Shown here one piece after another: positions 1-11,364 of a stretch of DNA of 64,000 nucleotides; position 1 is the first letter of the stretch; every line of letters begins with the position of its first letter. Source of the stretch: Puccinellia tenuiflora (Eukaryota; Streptophyta; Magnoliopsida; Poales; Poaceae); contig QRDG01000395.1 of NCBI GenBank assembly GCA_012064385.1, forward strand, positions 496,001 through 560,000, in the 5' to 3' direction. The notes under the pieces are model-generated. The model worked only from the letters and a program-made list of their open reading frames with translations. It did not search any database and was not told the DNA's origin. Both the position numbers and the translations under genes were made by a program.

Positions 1-1
1 G

Positions 2-595
2 GTGAATCGAAGCTTATCAACTCTCCTTCACGCATTAATCAAGCCAAACATCAAGGGTTGGGAGGAATGCATACCGCACGCCGAGTTCGCCTACAACCGT
101 GCCTCCCACCGGGCGACCAAGCGAAGCCCATTTGAGGTTGTCTATGGGTTCAACCCCAACACCGCCCTAGACATCCTCCCACTCCCTCTACACGAGCGCA
201 CCGACATGGACGTCGACAAGAGAGGCGACTACATGAAGTCATTACATGAGTCAACTCGAGCAACTCTAGAGGAGCACACCAAGCGCCAAGCTAACAAGAT
301 CAACAAGTTGAAGAAGCCCATGATATTCGAAGAAGGGGATCTTGTGTGGCTACACCTCCGCAAGGATCGTTTTCCAGATGAAAGAAAATCCAAGCTTGCT
401 CCTCGCGGCGACGGGCCTTTCAAAGTGCTCAAGCGCATCAACGACAACGCCTACAAGATCAATATCCCAACATCCAAGTACTTGGTGCATGATACGTTCA
501 ACGTCGCCGACCTATCTCCCTTCCACGAAGATGCAAGCGTTCAAGAGGATGACGAGTCGAAGACGACTCTTTCCGAAGGGGGGGAGATGATGTAG
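2..595 (+). CDS. gypsy polyprotein, C-terminal integrase segment (5'-partial)
   Basis: This is the end of a retrotransposon Pol polyprotein; the frame is open at the window edge, so no true start is visible. It shows the end of the integrase catalytic region (the stretch running into RSPFEVVYGFNP, residues 41-52 of the visible part). Next comes the integrase C-terminal DNA-binding fold with GDLVWL (112-117) and the GPY/F-like motif GDGPF (136-140). It ends with TFNVADLSPF (165-174), a common terminal motif of plant gypsy integrases. The TAG stop at 593-595 lies within the first five bases of the LTR. Integrase inserts the cDNA copy into the genome. No frameshift is seen in the visible 197 codons, so the copy may be fairly young. 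Confidence 0.88.
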   Translation: MNRSLSTLLHALIKPNIKGWEECIPHAEFAYNRASHRATKRSPFEVVYGFNPNTALDILPLPLHERTDMDVDKRGDYMKSLHESTRATLEEHTKRQANKINKLKKPMIFEEGDLVWLHLRKDRFPDERKSKLAPRGDGPFKVLKRINDNAYKINIPTSKYLVHDTFNVADLSPFHEDASVQEDDESKTTLSEGGEMM

Positions 596-865
596 CCCCA
601 CATGTGGACAAACACCATGGACACCATGCCGATTGACCCAATGACAAGATCAAGAGTCAAAGCTCTCCATGAAAAGGTGACCTCGCTCCTCTCGATGTGT
701 GATCCCGACCTCCCTTTGAATTGCTTGCTACCTCATGCCGGTACCTTGTGTATACTCAGGATCCACCCGGAAGATGACCCACAATGGAGTCAAGAAGATG
801 GCCAAGAGGAAATCCAAGAAGATGGGCAAGAAGAGGAAGAAGGAGGCAAAAGCTCAAGGCGGAGC

Positions 866-1195
866 CAGCCGGCCTCCAGGCCGGCCTGGGCCGGCCCCCA
901 GGCCGGACCCCCACCCGAGCCAGCCGGCCTCCAGGCCGGCCTAGGCCGGCCCCCAGGCCGGACCTCCACCCGACGCAGCCGGCCCCCAGGCCGGCCTAGG
1001 CCGGTTTCCAGGCCGGCCCTCCACCCGACGCAGCCGGCCTCCAGGCCGGCCTAGGCCGGTTTCCAGGCCGGCCCTCCACCCGACGCAGCCGGCCTCCAGG
1101 CCGGCCTAGGCCGGTTTCTAGGCCGGCCCTCCACCCGACGCAGCCGGCCTCCAGGCCGGCCTAGGCCGGTTTCCAGGCCGGTTCCCCACCTTCTG
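866..1195 (+). repeat. six-copy 55-bp GC-rich tandem array inside the LTR
   Basis: Units begin with CAGCCGGC at 866, 921, 976, 1031, 1086 and 1141, an exact 55-bp step throughout. Each unit holds several copies of the palindromic core GGCCGGCC / CCTAGG. Units 4-6 are nearly identical, while units 1-2 are more diverged. The short reading frames across it are compositional artefacts. Confidence 0.95.
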
Positions 1196-1214
1196 CCACG
1201 TTTTGTACTAAGAA

Positions 1215-1222
1215 TATAAATA
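1215..1222 (+). promoter_or_regulatory. TATA box of the retrotransposon LTR
   Basis: TATAAATA lies about 20 bp after the 55-bp array and roughly 400 bp before the LTR end, consistent with the U3/R boundary of a Pol II LTR promoter. Confidence 0.6.
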
Positions 1223-1621
1223 GCTTTCCCCTTTCCCCATTTGAGGTTAGATTGAATCTGAGACTTGTGTGAGCTATGCTCCTCCTCCCTCGTAGCTAGG
1301 GTGCCTCGTTGAGATAGATCTTGTTGTTGCTACTATTTCACTGCGGTGTCTCTAGTAGTGCAAACCAATCTTTCACTGCGGTGATTCTATTGGATCGGTG
1401 GACCGGCCGGTAAGAGCAATCGGTTTCAACAAGAGTAAGTTTGGCTTTGATTCTTCGATCCAAAGGCTACCTTTTGAGGGTTTGTTGTTGGGTGGAGTTC
1501 TCAGCAGGATTTGCTAGTTATCCTTGTGTTTTGCCCACGAATCTCCCTCGCTACCCTCCGTGTTCTTCGTGTTCATCACCGTTTCCCGCTCAAATCCGTG
1601 AAGATCGGGCCTAGCCCTACA

Positions 1622-1943
1622 TCATCGCGGTTAAATTTTCGCAGTGACAAAATTTAGAGGACGTGAGAACTTGACAGAAAACCGCTAAAATCGAACATAT
1701 AAGGCGGCTGGGGTCTTATTTTGAGGTTGCACTGATTTTTTTTTATTTGCTAAATCTAAAGGTCTATTTTTGGGGAAAAAACAACGTAAAACTGGCGGTT
1801 ACTTTTAGTGCCGGAGCCTTTTACGGATATGCTTTGAGTGGTTATACGAGGAGTTTTGGAATTTGAAGTCGGCCAAAGTTAGAGCGGCTGCGCAGTTTCG
1901 AAGTGGAATAGAAAATAGCTCGGCGCTTGTTGCGCTCCCACAC
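1622..1943. other. short intergenic stretch before the PPR gene
   Basis: This AT-rich stretch holds the 5' flank and probable leader of the PPR gene. Several scattered GCGGTT / ACCGCTAAAA pieces look like transposon debris but have no clear ends. The PPR frame stays open upstream to 1863 without an ATG before 1944. No convincing TATA box was found. Confidence 0.4.
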
Positions 1944-4040
1944 ATGCGAGGTTGGCAACCGCTCCAGAAGCTTCTAGAAGCCGCCGCCTACCCCTCCACC
2001 CCGCTAGCCGCCGCCCGGCTCCACGCCCACCTCCTCCGCTCCGGCCACCTCTACTCCTCCCACCACCTCACCTCTCACGTCCTCGCATCCTACCCACCAG
2101 GCCTCGCGCGCAACCTGTTCGATGAAATTCCCATCCCGACCCCGCGCCTTGCCAATGCACTCCTCCGCGCCCGTGTCGGAGCGCGTCAGTGGCGCGACGT
2201 GCTCCTCCTGCTCCCTCGCCTCCGCGTGCGCCCGGACGCCTTCACGCTGTCCCTCCTTGTCAAGTCCTGCGCCATGCTGCCCTCCCTCGTCCATGGTCGT
2301 GCCGTGCACGCCCTCGCAGTCCGCTCCTGCGCCGCGTACACCGACGCTTTCGTGGCTGCAGCACTTGTGCAGATGTACGCGAAATGCAGGGACATGGTCG
2401 GCTCGATCAACGCCTACAATGCATTTGAGAAACCGGATATGGTCCTCCGGACTTCCATGGTCACCGGGTACGAGCAGAACGGGTTGGCGCAGGAGGCACT
2501 TGAGTTCTTTGCAAGGCATGTGGTTGGACAGGGCGTCGTACCGAGTCCAGTCACTCTTGTGAGTGTGATGTCGGCAGCGGCACAGTTGAGGGATGCCCGA
2601 AATGGGCAGGCGTGCCATGCATTTGTTCTCAGGAATGACTTTGAGTATGACTTGGCTTTGATGAATGCTATTCTTGGGTTTTACATGAGGATTGGAGAAG
2701 TGCAAGCTGCAAGGAGGTTGTTTGAGGGAATGATGGAGAGAGACGTCGTCACATGGAGCTGTATGGTCACAGGATATGTGCAATCTGGAAACACCTGCGA
2801 AGCATTGCGTGTATATAAGATGATGGTCAAGGCAGGGATGAAGCCCAATGCAGTGACCGTGGTGAGTGTTGCGCAGGCTTGTTCGCTTGCTCTGGATGTT
2901 GAAGAAGGTAAAAGGTTGCATGACATTGCTGTGAAGATAGGGTGTGAACTTGAGATGACAGTTGCAACTGCGCTGGTTGATATGTACATGAAGTGCTCGT
3001 GTCATGAGAAGGCAATGCAATTATTTTGTCGGATGCCAAAGAAAGATACAGTAGCTTGGGCGGCGGTCATTGGTGGTCTTACCCAAAATGGTCTCCCTGA
3101 TCTGTCGATGCGAGTGTTCAAGTGCATGTTGTTGGATGGTCCTGTCCCTGACGCTGTCACTATGGTGAAGGTACTTGCTGCATGCTCGGAGTCTGGTATT
3201 ATGCGCCAAGCCATTTGTCTTCATGGCTATTTGGTTAACACTGGTTTTTCTGATAAGATGTTTGTGGCAGCTGCACTGGTGGATTTGTATTCGAAATTTG
3301 GAAACGTGGGTAGCGCGGTCAGGGTATTTGAAAGTGCTACCGAGAAGGACGTTGTGCTATGGAGCTCAATGATCTCAGGTTATGGAATCCATGGCCTTGG
3401 GCAGCAAGCTGTTGCCTTGTACCGAACGATGGTTGCCTCTTCAGTTAAACCTAATAGCCTGACTTTTGTGTCTGTGTTATCGGCATGCAGCCACTCTGGA
3501 CTTGTGCAGGAAGGGAAGTGCATTTTTAAAAGCATGACTCAAGTTTATGGAATTGTGCCAAATACAGAGCATCTTAGTGCCATGGTTGATCTCCTTGGCC
3601 GTGCCGGTGAATTTCAAGAGGCAACGGAGCTCCTTCGTAAAATGGGTGGGACAGCTGATGCTCATACTTGGTGTGCCTTGCTTGCTGCCTGCAGAGCACA
3701 CCGTGAGACAGAGATGAGTGCCGTGGTAGCTGCGAAACTGCTCAAGCTGGATCCTGATCATGCTGGTTACTATAATCTCTTGACCAACATATATGCATTT
3801 GATGAAAAATGGAACAGTGTACAAGAGACTAGGGACATCATCAGAGATAGAGGTTTGAAAAAAGTGCCAGGTTGCAGTGCAGTAGAGATCAATAATGTAA
3901 TGCACACGTTCACAGCTGGGGAGAGGTCACACCGGGATTGGAAAAAGATTTCTACATTACTCCGGGAGTTGTCACTAAAGTTGAGAGGCGATGATTGTTT
4001 CTTTCAGTTGGACACTCACTTGGTGTTTGCAGATTTCTGA
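1944..4040 (+). CDS. pentatricopeptide repeat (PPR) protein, PLS class with E-type tail
   Basis: This is a single-exon frame of 698 residues from the first in-frame ATG (MRGWQPLQ...) to TGA; the frame is open a further 27 codons upstream, but without an ATG. PPR proteins are sequence-specific RNA-binding proteins of mitochondria and chloroplasts, where they edit, stabilise or splice organelle transcripts. The characteristic ~35-residue repeats run through most of the protein, for example DVVTWSCMVTGYVQSGN, DTVAWAAVIGGLTQNG and DVVLWSSMISGYGIHG. They are followed by the usual carboxy region (VDLLGRAG, then WCALLAACRAH) and an E/E+-like tail with LKKVPGCSAVEI and HTFTAGERSH. No terminal DYW triplet or deaminase signature is present. 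Any editing role would therefore need a partner. The intronless structure is normal for the family. The exact organelle target is not resolved. Confidence 0.93.
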   Translation: MRGWQPLQKLLEAAAYPSTPLAAARLHAHLLRSGHLYSSHHLTSHVLASYPPGLARNLFDEIPIPTPRLANALLRARVGARQWRDVLLLLPRLRVRPDAFTLSLLVKSCAMLPSLVHGRAVHALAVRSCAAYTDAFVAAALVQMYAKCRDMVGSINAYNAFEKPDMVLRTSMVTGYEQNGLAQEALEFFARHVVGQGVVPSPVTLVSVMSAAAQLRDARNGQACHAFVLRNDFEYDLALMNAILGFYMRIGEVQAARRLFEGMMERDVVTWSCMVTGYVQSGNTCEALRVYKMMVKAGMKPNAVTVVSVAQACSLALDVEEGKRLHDIAVKIGCELEMTVATALVDMYMKCSCHEKAMQLFCRMPKKDTVAWAAVIGGLTQNGLPDLSMRVFKCMLLDGPVPDAVTMVKVLAACSESGIMRQAICLHGYLVNTGFSDKMFVAAALVDLYSKFGNVGSAVRVFESATEKDVVLWSSMISGYGIHGLGQQAVALYRTMVASSVKPNSLTFVSVLSACSHSGLVQEGKCIFKSMTQVYGIVPNTEHLSAMVDLLGRAGEFQEATELLRKMGGTADAHTWCALLAACRAHRETEMSAVVAAKLLKLDPDHAGYYNLLTNIYAFDEKWNSVQETRDIIRDRGLKKVPGCSAVEINNVMHTFTAGERSHRDWKKISTLLRELSLKLRGDDCFFQLDTHLVFADF

Positions 4041-5260
4041 TCTTCTCTGAATTGAAAACACTGTCTTTAAATGCACTTCACCTGCTGGTGGATTTCTAGA
4101 AGAAAGTGACGAAGAGACAGCATATGCAAGGTATTCATTCATCGCACAACGAACAGGTTGCGTAATTTGCTAATAGCTAATTGCAGCTTAGTTTTGCATT
4201 AACTGTAACATTTTCTATGTAGTACAGACACTTCAAGAACTGTATAGCTGTATCTCCCTTCATATAAAGATCAGCTATGTATTGTTGAATTTCTTAACTT
4301 ACTGATGGCCAGAGCATGGCAAACTTTCACTATAATTAAAGAAGCTCATTGACCTGATGCCAACACAAATGTCCTGAATTAACCACTGGTTTGTAGGTAG
4401 GTAGATTCATTTTGGATAATGTGTTTGTTCAGGTTTGGTCATGACTCATCATTCATTATATGTGGGCAGTTAGTGATCTCTTAGGTCCCAATGACTGTTT
4501 GATTGTTCTCTTGACATAATGAGTTGCATGCATAGAAACAATAACGAGCTTGTGAAGTGTAACTTCATCTACAGTTCTCTGCACCCTGTCCTATTTAACC
4601 AATTTAAACAGTTGTTTTCAATTGGTTGATCTGGTTTTTTGTTTAGTGTAGGGCAATATGACACATTTGCTGTGACGATTGCAAACTAGTGCTTGCTGTT
4701 TCTCCTATGTTTGATCTGCAGGCTGCGATTAGCATGTACAGAAACCAGTTAAGAATTTCAACTTTCGCATTACTTGTTCATTTTTAGAAGCGTGGTTAAG
4801 AATAGCATGATGCAGTCGAAGTGAATCTCCATATATCATCTATTGAGTTCATAGTGTTTAAACTATGGATTAAATCTCCATATATCTCCAATTTTGTGGT
4901 AGTATTGTTTATCAATAAATAAGAAGGTGTTCTAGCATTATGGGCGCTCCCAAGCCATCTCCTTTCCTTCATGCGCTGGTGCTGCACTCAGAGGTTCTAC
5001 GATGTTCCCGAAAACTGATGCACGGTCATGGGATGGGATTGTTAAATTATGTCAAAACTGTAGTGACTAACAGATTGGCTAGCTTTATAGAGAAATATTG
5101 ACTATTGATGTTTTTTGAACGGAAAACTCTTGAGGTTATCAGAAGCAATTTCATCTGTTCGAGCTACGTCGTGTCAATATAGAACTATAACCACCATGGA
5201 GCAATGTGCCTTGTGTTTGTGAACATCTTAGCCAGAATTATTACTCCAAAACGTCTGTAA
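4041..5260. other. 3' flank of the PPR gene / intergenic
   Basis: AT-rich sequence with no supportable gene. It probably contains the PPR 3' UTR and, at its right end, the start of the convergent Dof gene's 3' UTR. No transposon ends were recognised. Confidence 0.4.
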
Positions 5261-5430
5261 CTAAATCGTTGGCATGCAGCAAGTCAGCAACAGCACAAAC
5301 ATAATTGATTGAACCACGGAAATGTGTGAAGATGAGCAACACAGAATACTGTTTCTTGTCCAATACACCGGAAACCAAAAGAAATGCAAACATCGATCCA
5401 AACAAACGATGAAAACAAGAACAAAAGAAA

Positions 5431-5451
5431 GCAGCAGCAGCAGCAGCAGCA
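5431..5451. repeat. (GCA)n microsatellite in the Dof 3' UTR region
   Basis: Seven GCA triplets in a row, read as CTG/TGC on the Dof sense strand and located about 130 bp past the Dof stop codon. Confidence 0.85.
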
Positions 5452-5577
5452 GATCATGAGTGATGACCACAAACAGAACAAAGAAAGAAATAGACAACCA
5501 CTTAACTCTACCAGTCCTCGTTAATGCTATTAGCAAACCACTTAAGCATGCATACGTGCCGTATGCTTTCGCCCTGT

Positions 5578-8225
5578 TCAGATGGCGGCAGAGGAGCCAT
5601 GGTGCTGATGGTGGGCGCCGCCGCTGATCATGCCGCTCCACAGGCCGAGCCCGCCCAGGGATCCCATGGAGCTCTCCGCCGGCGCCCGGCTCGCATCGCC
5701 GCACCACTCCAGCGACAGCAGCCTCTCCGCCGGTGGCTTCATCTCGACAGCCGCGTCGCGCTGATCCGCCCGCGACGCACCACCGAACGGCAGCGCCAGG
5801 TGCTCACTCAGGCCGGCCGCGTAACGGAGCGCGTTCAGCGCGTGGTACTCTCCGCCACCGCCGCCGGAGGACATTCCCATCATACCCGGCCCCGCAAAGT
5901 GCGCCTCGGAGCTCGCGCTGTCAAATCCGGCGGAGCCGGCGAGGATGTGGTCGTACTTGTTCCAGTCCAGGAGCCCGAGGCTGCAGAGCGGGTCTGCGGA
6001 CGAGACCGGCGGCGGCATCCCGGAGAAGGACAGGTGGAGGCCGGTCTCGGCCATGTGCCGGCCATACTGATGGTGGAGCGGCATCATCGTGATCGGCTGC
6101 GCCGCTGCGGCGGAGGGCTTCTTGGCGGCGCTGGCGCGCTTGTTCTTGCGGCAGCCTCCGCCGACGGGGACGTTGCGGAGGGAGCCGCCCTTGGTCCAGT
6201 AGCGGCGGCACGTCTTGCAGAAGTAGCGCGGCTGGGAGAGGCTGTAGTTGTTGTAGTAGCAGAACTTGGTGTGCGCCGAGTCGCAGCGCGGGCACTTGAG
6301 CGGCTGGTCGTGCTGAGGGCGCAGCCGCCGGTCCGCCGCCGCCTGCTGGGCCTGCATCTGCTCCGGACACGCGATGATCAGCTCCCCGGACGGCGACGAC
6401 GTCCCCATCCCGCCCTGGTCCTCGGGAACGATGCCCTGAAAGCAAAAGGACCATCAGAACATGTCCTCACGTTGTGGCAATGTGATAATCATCATTGGCA
6501 CTGTGATCAGAAGAATGGAAGCCTCGGAATGCGTGAAAGAGGTTTTAGATAGCTGCGTGCTTGGTCCCATGCATGCATGTTGGAAACTGCATGCAGACCA
6601 AGCTAGGGTTTCTCAAAGGGTAAGGCTTATGATCGATGCCTCCTCGTGATGGAAGCATCAAGTATGTTCAAGTATAGATCTGGGGCTGATCCTATGGTGT
6701 ACCGCACTTTTAGACTCAGATTGATCTCTTGCTTTTCATCACATACAAAAGTAACAACAGATGTGTATGTGTAGATTTTCTTGAGGGCCATACATAGTGT
6801 ACTTGGTCTTTCTTATGATTACACACACTAGTAGATCCTCAAGCGTGATCATGATCTAGAATTCTAGATCACCCATATATATTTTTAGTTAGTTTGAAAT
6901 ATGTCATGTGTGCTTCAAATTAGTGTTCGCATTAGTGTGTTGTGTAACCTCATCAAACATATTTTGACAACCTCAGCCCCAACTATGGATATACACCCTC
7001 AGATTTATGTTAGAATTCCTTGGAAGAAGGTAATTCAACTCTAACGTAAAAATGTGATATAGCTAGCTCCTCTTCTAATGATGTTGTTTGTCCACATTAA
7101 CATTTTTTTCTAGAAGAGGCAACTTATGTCATGTTCTAAAGTTAAAGTGAACTGATCTGATCAGACGATCAAACTGTACTAGTACTTGTTTGAGTCTCTT
7201 TATCTTGTCGTTGCTTTTACTTGCAATACATGTGGGTCTCTAGTCGAGAGCTGCCATTCACTTTTCACCGTTTCTTGAAATGGACAGTAATGTCTGGTTG
7301 AATGCTCGCTTTTGTTACATCTTTTGCTAGTTTTCCTTCGAGAGTTTCTTTGTGTAATAGAGGTGCAGGGACCGAGTGTTTTAGATTTTGTAACACACTT
7401 GGTTAATACTCTGAAAAGAATGCATGGTCCAAACCTGAAAGACTTAATATCTTGTTGTTTACATATGTAACATATTAGTGCAACATCGAACAGGTTTCTT
7501 ATGCATCTTTCGGTCTCTCCTGCAGTTGTTTAGGTCAGCCCATGTAGATAATGAATTCTTCAAAATAAAAATGCACATGAACCGCGTCTCATTAAATGAA
7601 GTGATGGCCAACATGTGGAAATATTTTCAACGACGTCGTAGTGTGAAACAGCAACTAGGTAAGAGAATTTGCATATGTTCGTTCATGTGTATGTTGACGA
7701 CGACGGGAAATCATCTCAGTCTACCGAATCAAGTCTCAGGATTCTTCCAGTACGTAGTTCTACGGCGTAGATACATGAGTGTGAAACAAGGAGATCGGTG
7801 AAGATCTAGAACAAGTATTAATTCTCCTCCAACAGTCCTTAATTAATTTGGATTCAGAATTCTAAGTGACGCCTGTGTCTAGTCCTTTATTTGTTGGTTG
7901 GGGGAGGGGGGGAAATGAAGTTGTTATTCTCTGAAATTAAACCGCGTGATGAAGCAAGTAACTTTTGTTTTCTCAGAGCAAAGTTACTACTTTTTTTGTG
8001 AACACGGAGTATGAAGAGATCCACAATTTTTTTTGAGATGATAGAGCTAGATTCATCCATGCAGCCTAGTATACTCCTTGAGCCAAGACGCACGCATGAT
8101 CATGCAAAGAAACCAAAGTGCTTGTGATGATCGATCAACGCATGGTAAATTAGTCATACTTCTACACATATGCATGTAATTAATTGACATACCTTGAGCC
8201 AGTCGGAGTCCATGCAGAAGTGCAT
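5578..8225 (-). CDS. Dof-domain zinc-finger transcription factor, two exons
   Basis: Exon 1 (8193-8225) encodes 11 residues, MHFCMDSDWLK. It is joined across a 1,757-bp GT-AG phase-0 intron to exon 2 (5578-6435), giving 296 residues. The Dof finger has cysteines at about 59, 62, 84 and 87 (C-x2-C-x21-C-x2-C), with the invariant YYNNYSLSQPRYFCKTCRRY and the trailing GGGCRKNKR. Dof proteins are plant-specific regulators that bind AAAG cores in promoters. The CMDSDWL start and two-exon layout recall the vascular DOF5.6/PEAR-like group of Arabidopsis; this is from memory of the family, not an alignment. The C-terminal half is low-complexity (Gly, Ala, His), typical of Dof regulatory regions. Both ATGs in exon 1 (residues 1 and 5) are possible starts. 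The finger is intact, so the gene is probably functional. Confidence 0.93.
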
Positions 8226-9375
8226 CGGATGAGCCGCTCCTGCCATCATCGATTCGGCGACCGTCCGTCCGCGCTCGCTGATCAACCAGGGCAGGCCAGA
8301 GATAAACCCCACTGCCCGCTAGAGGTATGGTGCTCCTCCAAATTCAAGATCTAGCAACAAAACCTAGACGCAGAGATGACAGACGACGATACTACCTGCT
8401 ACTGGCACACGCACGTACCACCTAGTTCTCGTTCTGTTAGTTGTCGACGAATTCAAGGGTGATTACTGATTAGCCTAGCTAAGAAGAGGCAGGTGGATAT
8501 GGACTATGGAGAATGGACATACGACCGCAGGCTGGCTAGGGAGAGCACATGAAGAATTGAAGATCAAGAAGACGGTTTGGGGCTGGATAGGAGGAGAAGA
8601 GAAGGTAGAAGAGGCCGAGCTAAGCTACGGAGATGGATGGTGGGAGTTGGTGGTGCGAGATGTGAACGAGGAAGAGGGGGGGAGATGTGAATAAGAAGGG
8701 AGGGAAAAGTTGCGCCATGGCCGGAGAGAGAACTCAAACAAGTGTAGGACTAGGCTACCTCTATCGGCGGGCGGCAGGAGCTCGATCGGTGGTGGTGGTG
8801 CATGTTGCCGGGTGGGGTAGGGGAGGCCCACGGTGTCGGGGGTACGTACGCATGCGTCGAGTCTGTGTGGAGACATGCCTAGGGGAAGACGGCCACTGGT
8901 GGGGTGGGCGCGCGGCGTGTGCGCGTGTCGGTCGGCCGGCGGCCTTCAGCGAGTCTTCCGCTATACGTACTAGACTCTACTGCTGCCCATCGACTTCCTG
9001 ATCGGCGGGTGGTCCAGTTTACGGTGTTGGTAGCAGCTACACCTAGCTGAGCTGCGCGTGTTTCCGAGGTGAGAAGAATTACGTACGGCGTGGATGCACG
9101 AAGCGCGTAGTACGCCATACGTACAGCTGTGACGACAGTCAATTTTGCCGTTTGCTGGCTGGGCCGGGTGGTTGTCTGTTTGCGAAGTTGGGGTTGGAGT
9201 CATGGAGCATGCATGGCCGGCGTTATGCATGGAGCAACAATAGAAATCGCACGATTCTTGAAGAGAATACTTAATTTGTTCGTTCATCTCCGTCCGTCCG
9301 TATGTAGTCAACTCGAGACTCGGCGGCTACATCCACCAGGATCCAGTAGTTTCGAAAACCAACTCGCCTAGACCC
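8226..9375. other. upstream region of the Dof gene
   Basis: About 1.1 kb of promoter-side sequence for the minus-strand Dof gene, followed by GC-rich sequence. No gene or transposon end could be supported. Short frames here are compositional. Confidence 0.35.
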
Positions 9376-10211
9376 GGTTTTGAAACTTGGAAATGGAACA
9401 TTTTCCAGTGGACTCCACGATTAAAATCAATTAAGATTGGATGTGGCCTAATTTCAATCAGAATTTATGGTACGCCCCACGAGGGCCACGAGTCAAACTC
9501 CCAACTGAGAATAATGGATATCATCAAGATCCTAATTCGGTAGCCTCACCACCCTCGACGTCCACGGCTCGGCAACCTCTACGGTGGCAACGTGGAAGCA
9601 TTGATGTCCGCAACTCGGCTAGCCTCTTCGTCCGCGGCCAAGCGTGGACTCCATGTGTCAGGAAGACAACGTTATCAGCAATCACAAGTCAAGTAAGAAC
9701 CTCCGCCCGACTCTTTGAGTCACCTAGAGGGTCGGGGGCTACTGTCGTGGATATGGAGCATGGGTATATTCATTGAGGTACAACGTAGCCCATCATGTGG
9801 GGGGGGGAGCACGACGGCTTGACAGGCTTGACCCAGACACCTTGCCTATTTGGAGTACAAGATAAAGACTAGTTTGTCTAAGTAGAACTCTATTTTTAAA
9901 TCTACCCCTTCCACATATATCAGGAGGGGTAGGGAGCCCTCGACAAGGGAAAGACAAGACACAAGGAGTCGTCCCTATATCCGCCTCATATAGCGACACC
10001 ACCATGAACATAGGAGATAGATCTAGCCCCAAACATGAATAGTGTCTATATCCGATGATATTTCCCGAGGGCTGAACATGTGTAAATCTTGTCTGTCATG
10101 TGCTAACCCATCTCCCGATCTCCGCGCGTAAATTTAGTGGGTTGGTACCCCGTGCTAGTACCACTCCGACAAGACCTAAGGTTAGTACCCCGTGTTAGTA
10201 CAACTCCGACA
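9376..10211 (+). mobile_element. truncated LTR retrotransposon 3' end (internal tail plus LTR)
   Basis: Degenerate internal sequence runs to a G-rich polypurine tract (around 9728-9739). A putative LTR follows, starting TGTCGTGG at 9743 and ending CTCCGACA at 10171, with TGTCG...CGACA inverted ends. A tail of about 40 bp containing TAGTACCCCGTG and CTCCGACA is duplicated to 10211. No 5' LTR, coding frame or target duplication is visible, so this is a fragment. The left limit is approximate. Confidence 0.5.
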
Positions 10212-11356
10212 AGACCCCCCTCCGGGTCCTCTAATGCTTCACCCTCCTCAACTTTTTACATCGGATGTGCTAGCAGTATATACTATCCATGTGCTAATGG
10301 CCGGAGATAATTAAGTGATTTGTGATAAGTTGACCTATACTTAATAGATTTGGACCGGTGAGTAACGACAATAAACCTAGTAGCCATCCATGTTAGCCTA
10401 CACGACTTTTGGATATCAAACGTTGTCCTGATAGCCATAAAGCCATACACGTATAACAAGGGAGTAGCAGTAGAGAGTAGTGATACCGATGATTGTGCTC
10501 GGGGGGAGGGGGCGCTAGCCCCCTGCCGGTGCAGATGATATGGTGGTGAGATCATGGCCCTTGATCGGCATTGCTCCGATGTTGTTGTGAACTCGCTCCC
10601 TATCTTGATGCTTACCCGACCCTCTCGTGCGGGGAGCTTAGCATAGAACATGTCATCTTTCTGCCCTTTCACTTGCTGATTCGCATGATTGTTGCTGAAC
10701 GGTTGTGTGTGGCACCGCTAGTCCGTTCCTTCCAAAATTCTTCTTTATCATAAGTGGGGCGTGCTGAATGTTCGGGGCCTGGAACCCCTTGCCCTTTCTT
10801 CGGCCTGCGTCCTCCCGGGGGTGCTCAGGATATCCGGTTAGTAACAAATGCGTCCTCCCGCATTTTCCGACCGGTAGCCAAAACCTGACGTATAATATAT
10901 AAGAATACCAGATCGATCAATGAAGTCGAACCCTATGTGTGTGCCTTCTGATTGGCCGCTCGTCGTTGTACATAGACGCGAGGAGACCAAATCAGGATAC
11001 GAATGCTAGCTTCGTCATGGTGACCGCCTCGGTATCATGCAATTATCATATCGAAGTTTGTCGGACGGCTGATCACCGTAAGGAGCTACGAGATAGCTAA
11101 CATTTATTTTCTTTGATGAATTACTACCTATGAACCCAACAAAAAACTATGATATATCAATCTTGGTAATTAGCAAACTTATATAGAAAATAGAGGTTTA
11201 GTTTTTTAATTAGTTATGTCTTTCAGTTTGTTATACCACAAATATGAATACGAGGACAACAACAACAACACAGATAAATTTCCTTTAAAAGCCTATTGTT
11301 TGATGTTCTAGTATTTCCGGTGCTTAAATTATCAAATTGTCATGGTGGTCATATAG
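10212..11356. other. unassigned intergenic sequence
   Basis: Mixed composition with a GC-rich patch at about 10500-10850. No frame with recognisable protein similarity and no element ends were found. Confidence 0.3.
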
Positions 11357-11364
11357 TGTTAATT

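Larger units (their letters stand above)
1..1621 (+). mobile_element. 3' part of a Ty3/gypsy LTR retrotransposon (window begins inside it)
   Basis: The element enters from the left edge. It comprises the end of the pol reading frame (to 595), a G-rich polypurine tract just before 591, and one complete LTR. The LTR starts TGTAG at 591 and ends CTACA at 1621, which gives the usual TG...CA ends with a short inverted repeat. The 5' LTR and the left target duplication lie outside the window, so completeness cannot be judged. The family is not named because no comparison could be run. Confidence 0.9.
591..1621 (+). repeat. 3' long terminal repeat of the gypsy element
   Basis: The segment is about 1,031 bp from TGTAG to CTACA. 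It contains a GC-rich 55-bp tandem array (866-1195) directly upstream of a TATA box (1215-1222), as expected for the U3 region. The right boundary is called from the TG...CA ends only, because the matching 5' LTR is outside the window. Confidence 0.75.

Noticed and set aside
602..1054. 150-codon Pro/Arg-rich frame
   Set aside because: Produced by the 55-bp LTR array, whose GC-rich units keep several frames open.
1863..1943. 27-codon upstream extension of the PPR frame
   Set aside because: It begins at TTG, with no ATG; the first in-frame ATG is 1944.
2004..3020. 338-codon minus-strand open frame
   Set aside because: Antisense shadow of the PPR gene; no domain, and the GC-rich codon pattern of the sense frame explains it.
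5524..6552. 342-codon plus-strand frame over the Dof gene
   Set aside because: Antisense of the Dof exon, Arg/Ala-rich and compositional; crosses the Dof splice site.
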